64,000 nt of DNA from Cyanobium sp. CH-040 (GCF_024346135.1 NZ_JAGQCJ010000012.1:43406-107405); one strand, 5' to 3'; positions 24,869-33,377 are shown, counted from the stretch's first letter. Translations and numbers: made by a program. The notes: generated by a model not told the origin, from the sequence alone.

Positions 24869-25594
24869 ATGCGCCTGTTGGCTGCTCCCCTGCTGCTCGC
24901 CGGGACCTGGGCGGTTCCGGCCCTGGCTCAGCCGGATCCCCATCTGCACCACCAGCATCACAACCACCAGCAGCATTCAGCCCCGGCCAGCCCCAGGCCA
25001 GGCAGCGCCAGCCATGGCAGCCACGGCCATGGCAGCCACAGTCACGAGCTGGGCCCCGCCGGCGCCACCTACGACCTGCGCTGGCTGGACGCGATGGTGC
25101 AGCACCACACCGGCGCGCTGCGCATGAGTGAGTTCGTGTTCAACGTCGGCTCGCCCGGCATCGGCGCCCTGGCCACCAGCATCTGGCGCGACCAGGCCCG
25201 CGAGATCAGCGCGATGAACCGGTGGCGCCGGGCCTGGTATCCCGAGGCGCCCGCCTATCCGCTGGCGCTGCGGCCCGGCGGCGACCCCAACACCATGGCG
25301 GGCCTCGAGCGCATGACCCCTGCCCAGATCGAGGCGATGCGGATGATGGCCGAGATGCCCAGCCGCGACAACCGGGTGGTGTGGTTTCTCGAGGGCATGC
25401 TCATGCACCACGGCGGGGCCCTGGAGATGGCCCACGACGCCCTGGAGAAGTCCACCAACCCCAGCGTGCGGCGGCTGGCCCGCGAGATCATCGTCGCCCA
25501 GCGCCGGGAAATCCTCGAGCTGCGCCGCATGCTCCGGCACGAAGGCCTCGACAAACCTGACTACCGCCAGTTCGACAGCCTCTTCAGCTTCTGA
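24869..25594 (+). CDS. DUF305 protein with His-rich segment
   Basis: A 241-residue exported protein. Residues 1-21 are a signal peptide (LLAAPLLLAGTWAVPALAQ). Residues 26-63 are very rich in His (HLHHQHHNHQQH, then HGSHGHGSHSHE) and could bind copper or other metal. Two DUF305 (ferritin-like) halves follow, each with the helix motif: LDAMVQHHTGALRMSE and LEGMLMHHGGALEMAHDAL, with MRMMAEM between. DUF305 proteins are frequent in copper and heavy-metal loci. It starts 25 bases after the MerR-type promoter, and its stop overlaps the ATPase start (TGATG). Confidence 0.92.
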   Translation: MRLLAAPLLLAGTWAVPALAQPDPHLHHQHHNHQQHSAPASPRPGSASHGSHGHGSHSHELGPAGATYDLRWLDAMVQHHTGALRMSEFVFNVGSPGIGALATSIWRDQAREISAMNRWRRAWYPEAPAYPLALRPGGDPNTMAGLERMTPAQIEAMRMMAEMPSRDNRVVWFLEGMLMHHGGALEMAHDALEKSTNPSVRRLAREIIVAQRREILELRRMLRHEGLDKPDYRQFDSLFSF

Positions 25595-27744
25595 TGCCCA
25601 CATCCAGCTGCACGCACCACGCCTCCGCGGAGCGGATGGCCAAGGATCCGATCTGCGGCATGGTCGTGCCCACGGCCACGGCGCTGTCGGCGCAGCGGGG
25701 AGGCCGCACCTATTACTTCTGCAGCCAGGGGTGCCGGCAGACCTTCCTGGCGCCCGAGCAGCACCTGCGCCGCATGCGCCGGCGCATCGGCATCGCCCTC
25801 AGCGGCGTGCTGGCGCTGGCGATCATGCGGGCCGGGGCCTTCCTGGCCCTGGCGGCCGGGGTGAGTGTCATCAACATGGCGCCGGTGGCCCAGCTGCCCT
25901 GGCTCACCTGGGGGGTGTGGCTGTTCCTGCTGGCCACGCCGGTGCAGGTGTTCGGTGGCTGGAGCTTCTACGTGGGGGCCTGGACGGCCCTGCGCCAGCG
26001 CGCCCTCAACATGGACGTGCTGATCGCGCTGGGCACCTCGGTGGCCTACATCTACAGCGTCGTTGTGGTGTTCGCGCCCCAGTGGCTGCCCGTCGGCGTC
26101 GATGAGCGGGGCGTCTACTTCGAGGTGTCGGCGGTGGTGATCGCCTTCGTGCTGCTGGGGCAGTACATGGAGGAGATCATCAAGCAGCGGTCCTCGGCGG
26201 CGGTGCGCCGGCTGCTGGATCTCCAGCCCGCCAGCGCCACGGTGATCCGCGAGGGCCAGGAGATGACCGTGCCCGCCGAGGCCGTGCTGCAGGGCGATCT
26301 GGTGCTGGTGCGGCCTGGCGAGAAGGTGCCGGCCGATGGGGTGGTGGTGGAGGGCCGCTCGTCGGTGGATGAGGCGCTGATCACCGGCGAATCGCTGCCG
26401 GTGAGCAAGCAGGCGGGATCGGAGCTGATCGGCGGCACGATCAATGGGCCGGGGCTGCTGCGCTTTGAGGCCACACGGGTGGGGGCCGACACCGCCCTTG
26501 CCCAGATCATCCGCATCGTCGAGGAGGCCCAGGCCAGCTCGGCGCCGGTGCAGCTGCTGGCGGATCGGGTCACCGCCTGGTTCGTGCCTGCCGTGGTGGG
26601 CGTGGCCGTCCTGGCCTTTGCCCTCTGGACCCTGGCCGGCAGTTTCAGCGGCGGCCTGCTGGCCTTCATCGCCGTGCTGGTGATCTCCTGCCCCTGCGCC
26701 CTGGGCATCGCCACACCGGCGGCCCTGATGGTGGGCGTGGGCAAGGGGGCCGAGCTGGGCATCCTGATCCGCAGCGGCGAGGTGCTGGAGCGGGTGGAGC
26801 AGCTCACCACCGTGGTGTTCGACAAGACCGGCACGCTCACCCGCGGCAGGCCGGCGCTCACCCGGGTGGTGCCGTTCGCCGGCCGCTCCCGGCAGCAGGT
26901 GCTGCAGCTGGCGGCCTCGCTGGAGCATGGCTCGGAGCATCCCCTGGCAGCAGCCCTGCTGGAGGCCGCCGGCGCCGAGGAGCTGACGCTGCTGCCGGCC
27001 CGGCACTTCCAGGCCCAGGTGAGTGAGGGCGTACAGGCCGAAGTGGGCGGTCAGCGCCTCTGGCTCGGAAATCGCCGGATGGCCGGACGGTTTCTGCCCG
27101 AGCTGAACGGGACCCTCCACCAGCAGCTGCAGCAGCTGGAAGCCCCCGGCAACACGGTGATGCTGCTGGGCCAGGGCGCCGAGGTGATGGGGCTGCTGGC
27201 GGTGGCCGACACCGTGCGGCCCGAGGCCAGGCACGCCGTGGAGCTGCTCCAGCAGCGGCGGATCCGGGTGGTGATGCTGAGCGGCGACAACCGCACCACC
27301 GCCCAGGCCATTGCCACCCAGCTGGGCATCACCGAGGTGATCGCCGAGGTGCGCCCGGCCGACAAGGCCGCCACGATCCAGACGCTGCAGCAGGCCGGTC
27401 AGGTGGTGGCGATGGTGGGCGACGGCGTCAATGACGCCCCGGCCCTGGCCACCGCCGACATCGGCATCGCCATCGGCTCGGGATCCGATGTGGCCAAGGA
27501 AGCGGGCGACCTGTTGCTGCTGGGCAACGACCTGCGCGATGTCGTCACCGCCATCGGCCTGTCGCGGGCCACGATGCGCAAGATCCGCCAGAACCTGTTC
27601 TGGGCCTTCATCTACAACAGCCTGGGCGTGCCGATCGCGGCCCTCGGCTGGCTCAACCCGATGATCGCCGGCGCCGCCATGGCCCTGAGCTCGCTGTCGG
27701 TGATCGTCAATTCATCGCTGCTGCGCCGCTACCGGCGTGCCTGA
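25594..27744 (+). CDS. copA: Copper-type P1B ATPase with N-terminal YHS domain
   Basis: A 716-residue metal-exporting ATPase. The N-terminus carries a YHS metal-binding domain (residues 16-50: AKDPICGMVV, YYFCSQGCRQTF) instead of an HMA domain. The transport motif CPC is at 366-368 (ISCPCALGIATPAAL), the phosphorylated Asp is D410 (DKTGTLT), then SEHP in the nucleotide domain and GDGVNDAPAL near residue 609. The actuator TGES loop is VDEALITGESLPVSK. CPC plus YHS indicates monovalent copper (or silver) export to the periplasm. It is coupled to DUF305 upstream; a MerR-type promoter follows 13 bases after its stop. Confidence 0.95.
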   Translation: MPTSSCTHHASAERMAKDPICGMVVPTATALSAQRGGRTYYFCSQGCRQTFLAPEQHLRRMRRRIGIALSGVLALAIMRAGAFLALAAGVSVINMAPVAQLPWLTWGVWLFLLATPVQVFGGWSFYVGAWTALRQRALNMDVLIALGTSVAYIYSVVVVFAPQWLPVGVDERGVYFEVSAVVIAFVLLGQYMEEIIKQRSSAAVRRLLDLQPASATVIREGQEMTVPAEAVLQGDLVLVRPGEKVPADGVVVEGRSSVDEALITGESLPVSKQAGSELIGGTINGPGLLRFEATRVGADTALAQIIRIVEEAQASSAPVQLLADRVTAWFVPAVVGVAVLAFALWTLAGSFSGGLLAFIAVLVISCPCALGIATPAALMVGVGKGAELGILIRSGEVLERVEQLTTVVFDKTGTLTRGRPALTRVVPFAGRSRQQVLQLAASLEHGSEHPLAAALLEAAGAEELTLLPARHFQAQVSEGVQAEVGGQRLWLGNRRMAGRFLPELNGTLHQQLQQLEAPGNTVMLLGQGAEVMGLLAVADTVRPEARHAVELLQQRRIRVVMLSGDNRTTAQAIATQLGITEVIAEVRPADKAATIQTLQQAGQVVAMVGDGVNDAPALATADIGIAIGSGSDVAKEAGDLLLLGNDLRDVVTAIGLSRATMRKIRQNLFWAFIYNSLGVPIAALGWLNPMIAGAAMALSSLSVIVNSSLLRRYRRA

Positions 27745-27757
27745 GCTGCAGCACCGC

Positions 27758-27788
27758 TTGACTCTCCCCTCACTGGAGCCCCTACGGT
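27758..27788 (+). promoter_or_regulatory. MerR-type promoter/operator 2
   Basis: TTGACT (27758-27763) and TACGGT (27783-27788) are again exactly 19 bases apart. The left half ACTCTCC is identical to promoter 1; the right half GGAGCCC is partly degenerate. It should place the multicopper oxidase and cytochrome b561 under the same regulator. Confidence 0.8.
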
Positions 27789-27815
27789 TGACGGGTGCCC
27801 CTCGGATCTGCCGGC

Positions 27816-27905
27816 ATGGAATCGTCCCTGGGGAGAGAACCCGACGCCGTCTTCTCCTTCACGGCTGAGGGGACCTACCGCGCCTTCCAGGGGATCGAGG
27901 TCTGA
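27816..27905 (+). CDS. Possible 29-residue leader or small peptide
   Basis: ATG 27816 opens a short frame (MESSLGREPDAVFSFTAEGT, then YRAFQGIEV) that ends 11 bases before the oxidase start and lies 28 bases after the second MerR-type -10 box. It contains no Cys or His. It could be a translational leader, a micropeptide, or the end of a lost gene. Confidence 0.4.
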   Translation: MESSLGREPDAVFSFTAEGTYRAFQGIEV

Positions 27906-27916
27906 GGGCGCGATCC

Positions 27917-29434
27917 GTGACCAGAGCCCACCTCAGCCGGCGTTCGTTCCTCACCCTCGCGGGCACTGCAGCTGCCACGGTTGCGGCCGCCTCCGTCTGG
28001 ACCCGTTCGCGCCACGCTCGCCACGGCGCAGGCACCCATGCCGCGGCCGAGGGGGCGTGGCGCTCCAGTGGCGGAGTGCTGGAGCTGGATCTGGTGGCCG
28101 AGGATACGACGGTGGCCATTCCCGGTGGGCCGCCGCGGGCGCTCACCTACAACGGGCTGCTGCCCGGTCCGGTGCTGGAGGTGCACCCCGGTGATGCGGT
28201 GCGCCTGCGCCTGCGCAACCGGCTCGATCAGCCCACCAACCTGCACTACCACGGGCTGCACATCCCCCCCGGCGGCACGGCCGACAACGTCTTTCTGAGC
28301 GTTGACCCCGGTGCCAGCCAGACCTACGCGTTCACCCTGCCCGCCGACCACCCCGCCGGCACCTTCTACTACCACCCCCACCGCCACGGCACCGTGGCCG
28401 ATCAGGTGTTCGGTGGCCTGGGCGGAGTGCTGATCGTGCGCGGCGCCCTCGATCACATCCCCGAGGTGGCGGCGGCGCGGGAGCAGGTGCTGTTCCTCAA
28501 GGACCTGCCGGCCGGCGGCGGCACGGCAGGCGTCATGGGCATGGGCATGGGCATGGGAGGGATGATGCTGGGCCGGGAAGGACCGGTGCTCACCGTCAAC
28601 GGCAAGGTGAACCCGGAGCTGTCGGTGCCGGCCGGCGGCCTGCTGCGGCTGCGCATCGTCAACGGCTCCAATGCCCGCTTCTGGCGGCTGGCCCTGGAGG
28701 ACCATCCGCTCCATCTGATCGCCAGCGATGGCGGTGCCCTCGAGGCGCCGGTGGAGTTGCAGGAGCTGCTGCTGGCCCCCGGGGAGCGCGCCGAGGTGCT
28801 GGTGCAGGCCAACCGCAGCGCTGGCCGCTACCGGCTGCTGAACCTCCCCTATGCCCGGGTTCGTGGCGGCATGGGCATGGGCATGCGCGGTGGCATGGGT
28901 ATGGGTATGGGCCGTGGTCCCGGAGCCGGGCCGGGCCCTGGAGCAGGTCGCGGCCAGCAGAGCCAGGAGACGATCGCCACCCTCACCTACGCGGGATCCG
29001 TCGCCCCCCTGCCCCTGCCCCGGCGACTGCTGCCGGTGCAGCCCCTGCCGGAGCCGGTGCGCACGCGCCGCTTCGAGCTCAACCACGGCATGGCACCGGG
29101 CCAGGGCCTGGTGTTCCTGATCAATGGCCGCCCCTACGACCACCACCGCACCGACACCCGCGTGCGGCTGGGGGACACCGAGGACTGGGAGGTGATGAAC
29201 ACCGGCGTGATGGATCACCCCTTCCACGTGCACATCAATCCCTTCCAGGTGATCAGCCGCAACGGCACACCCGAGCCCTACCGGGCCTGGAAGGATGTGG
29301 TGCTGGTGCGGCCGGGGGAGACGGTGCGGATCCGCACCCGCTTCGCCGATTTCGCCGGACGCACCGTTTACCACTGCCACATCTTTGACCACGAGGAGCT
29401 GGGCATGATGGGCAACCTCGAGATCGACGCCTGA
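27917..29434 (+). CDS. Tat-exported multicopper oxidase
   Basis: A 505-residue laccase-like oxidase, probably oxidising cuprous ion or phenolics outside the cytoplasm. It has a twin-arginine signal (LSRRSFLTLAGTAAATVAAA, residues 6-25). Copper ligands follow in order: HYHGLH, YYHPHRHG, MDHPFHVHINPFQ and YHCHIFDHEELGMM, covering the type 1, 2 and 3 sites. Two Met/Gly-rich inserts (GMGMGMGGMM and MGMGMRGGMGMGMGRG) resemble the methionine segments of CueO that capture copper. The start is GTG 27917 with TGAGGG ahead of it. It sits under MerR-type promoter 2. Confidence 0.95.
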   Translation: MTRAHLSRRSFLTLAGTAAATVAAASVWTRSRHARHGAGTHAAAEGAWRSSGGVLELDLVAEDTTVAIPGGPPRALTYNGLLPGPVLEVHPGDAVRLRLRNRLDQPTNLHYHGLHIPPGGTADNVFLSVDPGASQTYAFTLPADHPAGTFYYHPHRHGTVADQVFGGLGGVLIVRGALDHIPEVAAAREQVLFLKDLPAGGGTAGVMGMGMGMGGMMLGREGPVLTVNGKVNPELSVPAGGLLRLRIVNGSNARFWRLALEDHPLHLIASDGGALEAPVELQELLLAPGERAEVLVQANRSAGRYRLLNLPYARVRGGMGMGMRGGMGMGMGRGPGAGPGPGAGRGQQSQETIATLTYAGSVAPLPLPRRLLPVQPLPEPVRTRRFELNHGMAPGQGLVFLINGRPYDHHRTDTRVRLGDTEDWEVMNTGVMDHPFHVHINPFQVISRNGTPEPYRAWKDVVLVRPGETVRIRTRFADFAGRTVYHCHIFDHEELGMMGNLEIDA

Positions 29435-29447
29435 CCGGCCAGCCGCC

Positions 29448-29984
29448 ATGCCGCCTGCCCGTCCCTATCAGCCTTCCCTGCTGCGGCTGCTGCACGGCGC
29501 CATGGTGCTGCTGGTGCCGCTGGCCTGGCTGAGCGGACTGGTCGTGTACTCCAACCACGATGGCCGCTGGGGACGCCTGGGCCAGCAGGTTCCCGGCGCC
29601 TGGATCGACATCCACGGCAGCCTGGGCGTGCTGCTCTGGCCCCTGGCCCTGCTGTTCGGTCTCTATGCCCTGAGCCTCGGCCGTTTCCGCCTCCGGCAGG
29701 GGGCCCATGCCTCCGCCCTGCTGGCCCTGGCGCTGGCGGTGGGCAGCGGCAAGCTGATGAACGAGGACTGGCTGCGCAGCGGCCGGCTCGATCACCTTGT
29801 CTACAGCCTGCACCTGCTGGCCTGGCTGCTGATCGCCGCGGCGGTGCTCTGGCATGTGGCCTCGGTGCTGAACCGGGGCGGCCTGGCCCTGGCCGTCTCG
29901 ATGGTCCAGCTCCACGTGCGCGGCGGCGACGGGCCGCGCCACTGGCCTGCCCAGGTGCGCCGCTGGTTCCGGCGCCCGGCCTGA
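29448..29984 (+). CDS. Cytochrome b561-like membrane protein
   Basis: A 178-residue four-helix protein of the cytochrome b/b561 family. Candidate haem ligands are His in LLHGAMVLLVPL, IDIHGSLGVLLWP, YSLHLLAWLL and LWHVASVL. It may pass electrons across the membrane to or from the quinone pool or the oxidase encoded 13 bases upstream. The C-terminus is basic and cytoplasmic-looking. Confidence 0.85.
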   Translation: MPPARPYQPSLLRLLHGAMVLLVPLAWLSGLVVYSNHDGRWGRLGQQVPGAWIDIHGSLGVLLWPLALLFGLYALSLGRFRLRQGAHASALLALALAVGSGKLMNEDWLRSGRLDHLVYSLHLLAWLLIAAAVLWHVASVLNRGGLALAVSMVQLHVRGGDGPRHWPAQVRRWFRRPA

Positions 29985-29986
29985 GC

Positions 29987-30230
29987 ATGGCGATTCATGG
30001 CGACCTCAGCGAGCCGGTGGTGCTCGACAGCACGGTGCTTCCCTGGACGCCCTCGCCGATGGCCGGGTGGAGCGGCGCCTGCTCGAGCGCCACGGCGGCG
30101 GGGAGGAGATCCTGGTGCTGGAGGGCACCTTCTCCGATGAGCGGGGCGACTATCCGGCCGGCAGCCCCCACCGGCCCTGGAGCGAAGCGGGCTGCACGAT
30201 CTGGGTGAAGACCGGCCCTGGCGAGGCCGG
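29987..30230 (+). pseudogene. Decayed ChrR-like cupin gene
   Basis: The remains match the ChrR/anti-sigma-type cupin: MAIHGDLSEPVVLDSTVLPW and TPSPMAG in one frame, then (in the +1 frame) VERRLLER, HGGGEEILVLEGTFSDERGD, YPAG, and SPHRPWSEAGCTIWVK. A single G seems to be missing near 30066 (GGG where GGGG would keep the frame). In addition, about two dozen residues are gone between LLER and HGGGEE, and about eight between DYPAG and SPH. Frameshift plus two deletions make it non-functional. It starts 2 bases after the cytochrome stop and was probably the last gene of the metal operon. Confidence 0.75.
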
Positions 30231-31091
30231 CAGGATCTCCAACGCCTGCAGGCTGGCGCGTCCCAGCTGTTCCCGTCTGGGGGCATCGGCCGCGCCAGCC
30301 ATGGCGATGTTGAGAGCAAAGGGCGTGATGCGCTCGCCCCGCCGCACCCAGCCCACCCACCAGCCCACGCCGGCGCCCGGGGCGTTCTGCCAGCCGGTCT
30401 TGGCATGGAGGCTCCAGCCGGGGCCTGCATCCACCAGGCTGATCGCGGCCACCTGCTGCTGGGCGGACCGGGGGAAGGGCAGCGACTGGTGAGCCAGCCG
30501 CGAGAGGAAGCGGGTCTGCTCCACCGCACTGATCGCCAGGGGGCCCCGCAGCCAGAAGGTGGTCACGTCGTTGCCGATCTGGGCGTTGCCGTACTCCAGC
30601 CGCCGAATGGCCTCACGCATGGGCTCCAGGCCGATGCGCCGTGCCAGCTCCTGATACAGGGGCACGTTCGACACCCGGAATGCACCGCGCAGGCCCATGG
30701 GCTCCAGCCACTCGCGCATGAACGGATTGGCGTCGCCCGTGTAGGGGATCCGCTCGTCCACACTGCTCACGGCCCGAAGCGACAGCCCCACCAGGGTGTT
30801 GGCGAACTTGAAGGTGGAGGCCGGTGAGAAGCGTTGCTGCGCGCGCGCGTGGTTGTGGCCGCGAAGCTCCCCACTGCGCTCATCCAGCAGCACGAAGCTG
30901 CCATCCACACCAGCCTGCCGGAACAGGGCCGCCACCGCCGGTTCCTCGCGCCACGGGGCTGCCCCGGCCGCGCTGGGCAGAACCGCTGGCACAAGCAGCA
31001 GAACAGCTGCCCTGAACCGAAAAGCCGCTGCAACGGCAGCCTTGCCCCTTCTCTGGGGCGTCCAGGCGCACCGCGTCCATCTGCAGTTCAT
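30150..31091 (-). CDS. Class D (OXA-like) beta-lactamase
   Basis: A 313-residue serine beta-lactamase or penicillin-sensor-like protein. From Met 31091: a signal region at about 20-45, the active-site S92-T-F-K95 (SPASTFKFANTL), S141-N-V143, Y167-G-N169, W180 (TFWLRGPLAIS) and K231-T-G233 (LHAKTGW). All class D signature boxes are present, in normal order and spacing. Class D proteins usually end near the ILP at 286-288; here the frame continues about 25 residues (PVFTQIVQPASLQGRWGLP) antisense to the ChrR remnant, so the original stop appears to have been lost by deletion. The start is not certain. Confidence 0.9.
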   Translation of the reverse strand: MNCRWTRCAWTPQRRGKAAVAAAFRFRAAVLLLVPAVLPSAAGAAPWREEPAVAALFRQAGVDGSFVLLDERSGELRGHNHARAQQRFSPASTFKFANTLVGLSLRAVSSVDERIPYTGDANPFMREWLEPMGLRGAFRVSNVPLYQELARRIGLEPMREAIRRLEYGNAQIGNDVTTFWLRGPLAISAVEQTRFLSRLAHQSLPFPRSAQQQVAAISLVDAGPGWSLHAKTGWQNAPGAGVGWWVGWVRRGERITPFALNIAMAGAADAPRREQLGRASLQALEILPASPGPVFTQIVQPASLQGRWGLPAG

Positions 31092-31202
31092 CGGGGACCG
31101 GTGCGGAGGGTCGGCCCAGCCTGGCCCGGAAGACCCGGCGCACCGGCACGGCCTGGCTGCCATTGCAGCAGGCATCGGGGTGGGATGGAGCGCCTCGGCT
31201 GG

Positions 31203-32753
31203 CTAGAGCAGCGCCTCGATCAGGCTCGGGCCCGGTTCAGCCAGGCAGCGCCTCAACGCCTCGTCCAGCGCCAGCTCACTGCGCACGCGACAGGCCGGCA
31301 TCCCGAAGCCCTTCGCCAGATCGGTCCAGTTGATCTCCGGGCGGGTGAGTTCCGTGAGGGAGCTGGCGGTGGGTCCAGGCTCCCGGCAACCGGCGCGCTC
31401 CAGCTCCACCTGCAGGATCCGGTAACAGCGATTGGCGCACACCACGACGGTCACGTCGACCTGCTCCCTGACCATCGACCAGAGGGCCTGAAGGGTGTAG
31501 AGACCGCTGCCATCGGCCTGGAAGGCGATCACCCGCCGGTCGGGGCAGGCGAGCGCCGCACCGAGGGCATTCGGCAGGCCCTGACCGATCGCTCCTCCTG
31601 TGCTGAACAGCATGGTGTGGGGCGCCGCCTGGGCCGCGTGCAGGGTGTTCCAGGTGAAGCCGGCGGTGGTGGCTTCGTTCATCACGATCGCCCGCTCCGG
31701 CAGCTGCGTCGCCAGCAGCTGACACAGGCGGTCGGCTGTGAGTGGAACGGACCGGGGCGGCACGGGAGCCGCCTGAGCTGGGGGCATCGCCCAGGCCGGG
31801 GCGTCCAACGCCTCGGCGAGCGCCTCCAGGGCCAGGGCCGCGTCGACGTTGTCCTCCGGATCGGCGAGGTGAAAGCTCTCCGCCCCCTCCGACAGGAGCC
31901 GTGAGGGCTGCTGCGGATAGGCAAAGAAGGCCACCGGCTCCCGTGCACCCGCCAGCACCAGGCCACGCAGATTCGCCAGCGCCTCGCAGGCCTGTTCCGG
32001 GAAATAGGGCAGGGGCGGAATCCGGGGAACATGACGGCCGCACTCCTGGCGAGCGGGGAAGGTTTCCAGCCAGAGCGGGCAGCCGCTGGCCGCCGCCACC
32101 CGCGCCGCCGCGCGCAGGCCGGCGGCCGTGAGGGCCGACCCCCCGAGCAGAAGCCCGGTGCGCCCGTTGCGCAGTTGGCGGGCTGCGGCCTGGATCACCG
32201 ACTCCGGAGCCTCGCGCCAGGTGGGGGTGACGCTGGCGCTGAGGGGGGCAGGTCCAGGCGCCCACTGGCAGTCCGAGGGAATGATCAGCGTCGCCACGCG
32301 CCCCGGCGGGCCGAGGGCAGCCTGCACGGCCGCCAGGCTCGCCTCGGCCATCTCGTGCACAGCGCCCACGCTGCGGGTCCAGCCCACGCAGCCGGCGAGG
32401 ACGGCGATGTCGCTCAGCAGGGGCGGATCGAAGGGCCGATGGCGGGCAGGGTGCTCGCCGATCCAGTTGACGACGGGGCTGCGGGCCCGCCGCGCGTTGT
32501 GCAGGTTGGCGATGCCATTGGCCAGGCCCGGGCCCAGGTGCAGCAGGGTCGCGGCGGGCCGGCCCGTCATGCGGGCCCAGCCGTCGGCGGCACCCGTGCA
32601 TACGCCCTCGAACAGGCCGAGCACCACCCTCAGGCCAGGGGTGCGATCGAGGGCGATCACCATCGGCATCTCGGTGGTGCCGGGATTGGCGAAGCAGATC
32701 TCCACCCCCGCCTTCCGAGCGGTCTGCACCAGGCTGTCGGCGCCCGTGGTCAT
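31203..32753 (-). CDS. TPP-dependent acetolactate-synthase-like enzyme
   Basis: A 516-residue thiamine diphosphate enzyme of the IlvB/benzoylformate-decarboxylase superfamily. The cofactor-activating Glu is in FANPGTTEMPM (about residues 22-32), the middle domain has LLLGGSALTAAGLRAAARVA, and the TPP/Mg motif is AFQADGSGLYTLQALWSM. It lacks a regulatory-subunit gene nearby, and the protein is closer to the orphan family annotated as acetolactate synthase large subunit (ilvX-like) or benzoylformate decarboxylase than to the biosynthetic IlvB. The substrate is unknown. I use ATG 32753; the open frame extends 9 codons upstream. Confidence 0.87.
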   Translation of the reverse strand: MTTGADSLVQTARKAGVEICFANPGTTEMPMVIALDRTPGLRVVLGLFEGVCTGAADGWARMTGRPAATLLHLGPGLANGIANLHNARRARSPVVNWIGEHPARHRPFDPPLLSDIAVLAGCVGWTRSVGAVHEMAEASLAAVQAALGPPGRVATLIIPSDCQWAPGPAPLSASVTPTWREAPESVIQAAARQLRNGRTGLLLGGSALTAAGLRAAARVAAASGCPLWLETFPARQECGRHVPRIPPLPYFPEQACEALANLRGLVLAGAREPVAFFAYPQQPSRLLSEGAESFHLADPEDNVDAALALEALAEALDAPAWAMPPAQAAPVPPRSVPLTADRLCQLLATQLPERAIVMNEATTAGFTWNTLHAAQAAPHTMLFSTGGAIGQGLPNALGAALACPDRRVIAFQADGSGLYTLQALWSMVREQVDVTVVVCANRCYRILQVELERAGCREPGPTASSLTELTRPEINWTDLAKGFGMPACRVRSELALDEALRRCLAEPGPSLIEALL

Positions 32754-32927
32754 GGCTTGCCTGCTGGGCCCAGGGATCATCCTCGGCGTGAACCAGCGGC
32801 GTGCCGGTCAGTCGCAGCCCTTCTCCACAGGCCCCGGCATCGCCGCGTCAGCCGCCATCGCCGCAGATCCGATGCGATCGGGCAACGGCGTCTTCAGCGG
32901 AGCCCCGGCTGACAGCCCGAACCCGTC

Positions 32928-33377
32928 TCAGCGGCCGATGTCTTCCTGCCAGAGGTCCGGCTTGAGGCGCTGCATCCGCTCCATCAGCGCCACGCAGGCC
33001 GGATCGTCCAGACAGTCCACGGCGATCCCCGCCTGCCTCAGCCACTCCTCGGCGCCCTGGTAGCTGCGCCGTTCACCGATCACCACCCGGCGCAGGCCCA
33101 GCAGCACGGCGGTGCCAGCGCACATCGGGCACGGGGAGAGCGTCGTCACCAGGGTCAGCTGGTGCCAGTCGCGGCGCCGTCCTGCCCTGCGGATGCACTC
33201 GGTTTCTCCATGGCTGGTGGGATCCCCGTGCTGCACCCTGCAGTTGTGGCCGCGGGCCACGATCGTGCCGTCCTCGCTGGCCAGCACGGCACCCACCGGG
33301 ATGCCGCCGTCCTGCCAGCTGCGCTCCGCCTCGGTGCGGGCGGCATCCATCAGGCGCGTCATGGTGAAGGAATCCAT
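32928..33377 (-). CDS. Fungal-type cytosine deaminase
   Basis: A 149-residue zinc-dependent deaminase that resembles yeast Fcy1 rather than bacterial CodA. The zinc/catalytic motif HGE is at 56-58 and TLSPCPMCAG at 80-88, and the C-terminus PDLWQEDIGR mirrors the conserved W-x-EDIG end of Fcy1. The expected role is cytosine to uracil salvage. The start could be ATG 33377 or the in-frame ATG at 33398. Confidence 0.88.
   Translation of the reverse strand: MDSFTMTRLMDAARTEAERSWQDGGIPVGAVLASEDGTIVARGHNCRVQHGDPTSHGETECIRRAGRRRDWHQLTLVTTLSPCPMCAGTAVLLGLRRVVIGERRSYQGAEEWLRQAGIAVDCLDDPACVALMERMQRLKPDLWQEDIGR

Noticed and set aside
28540..28920. Repeated GGCATGGGCATGGG units as a possible satellite or CRISPR-like array
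   Set aside because: They encode the Met/Gly inserts of the multicopper oxidase in frame.
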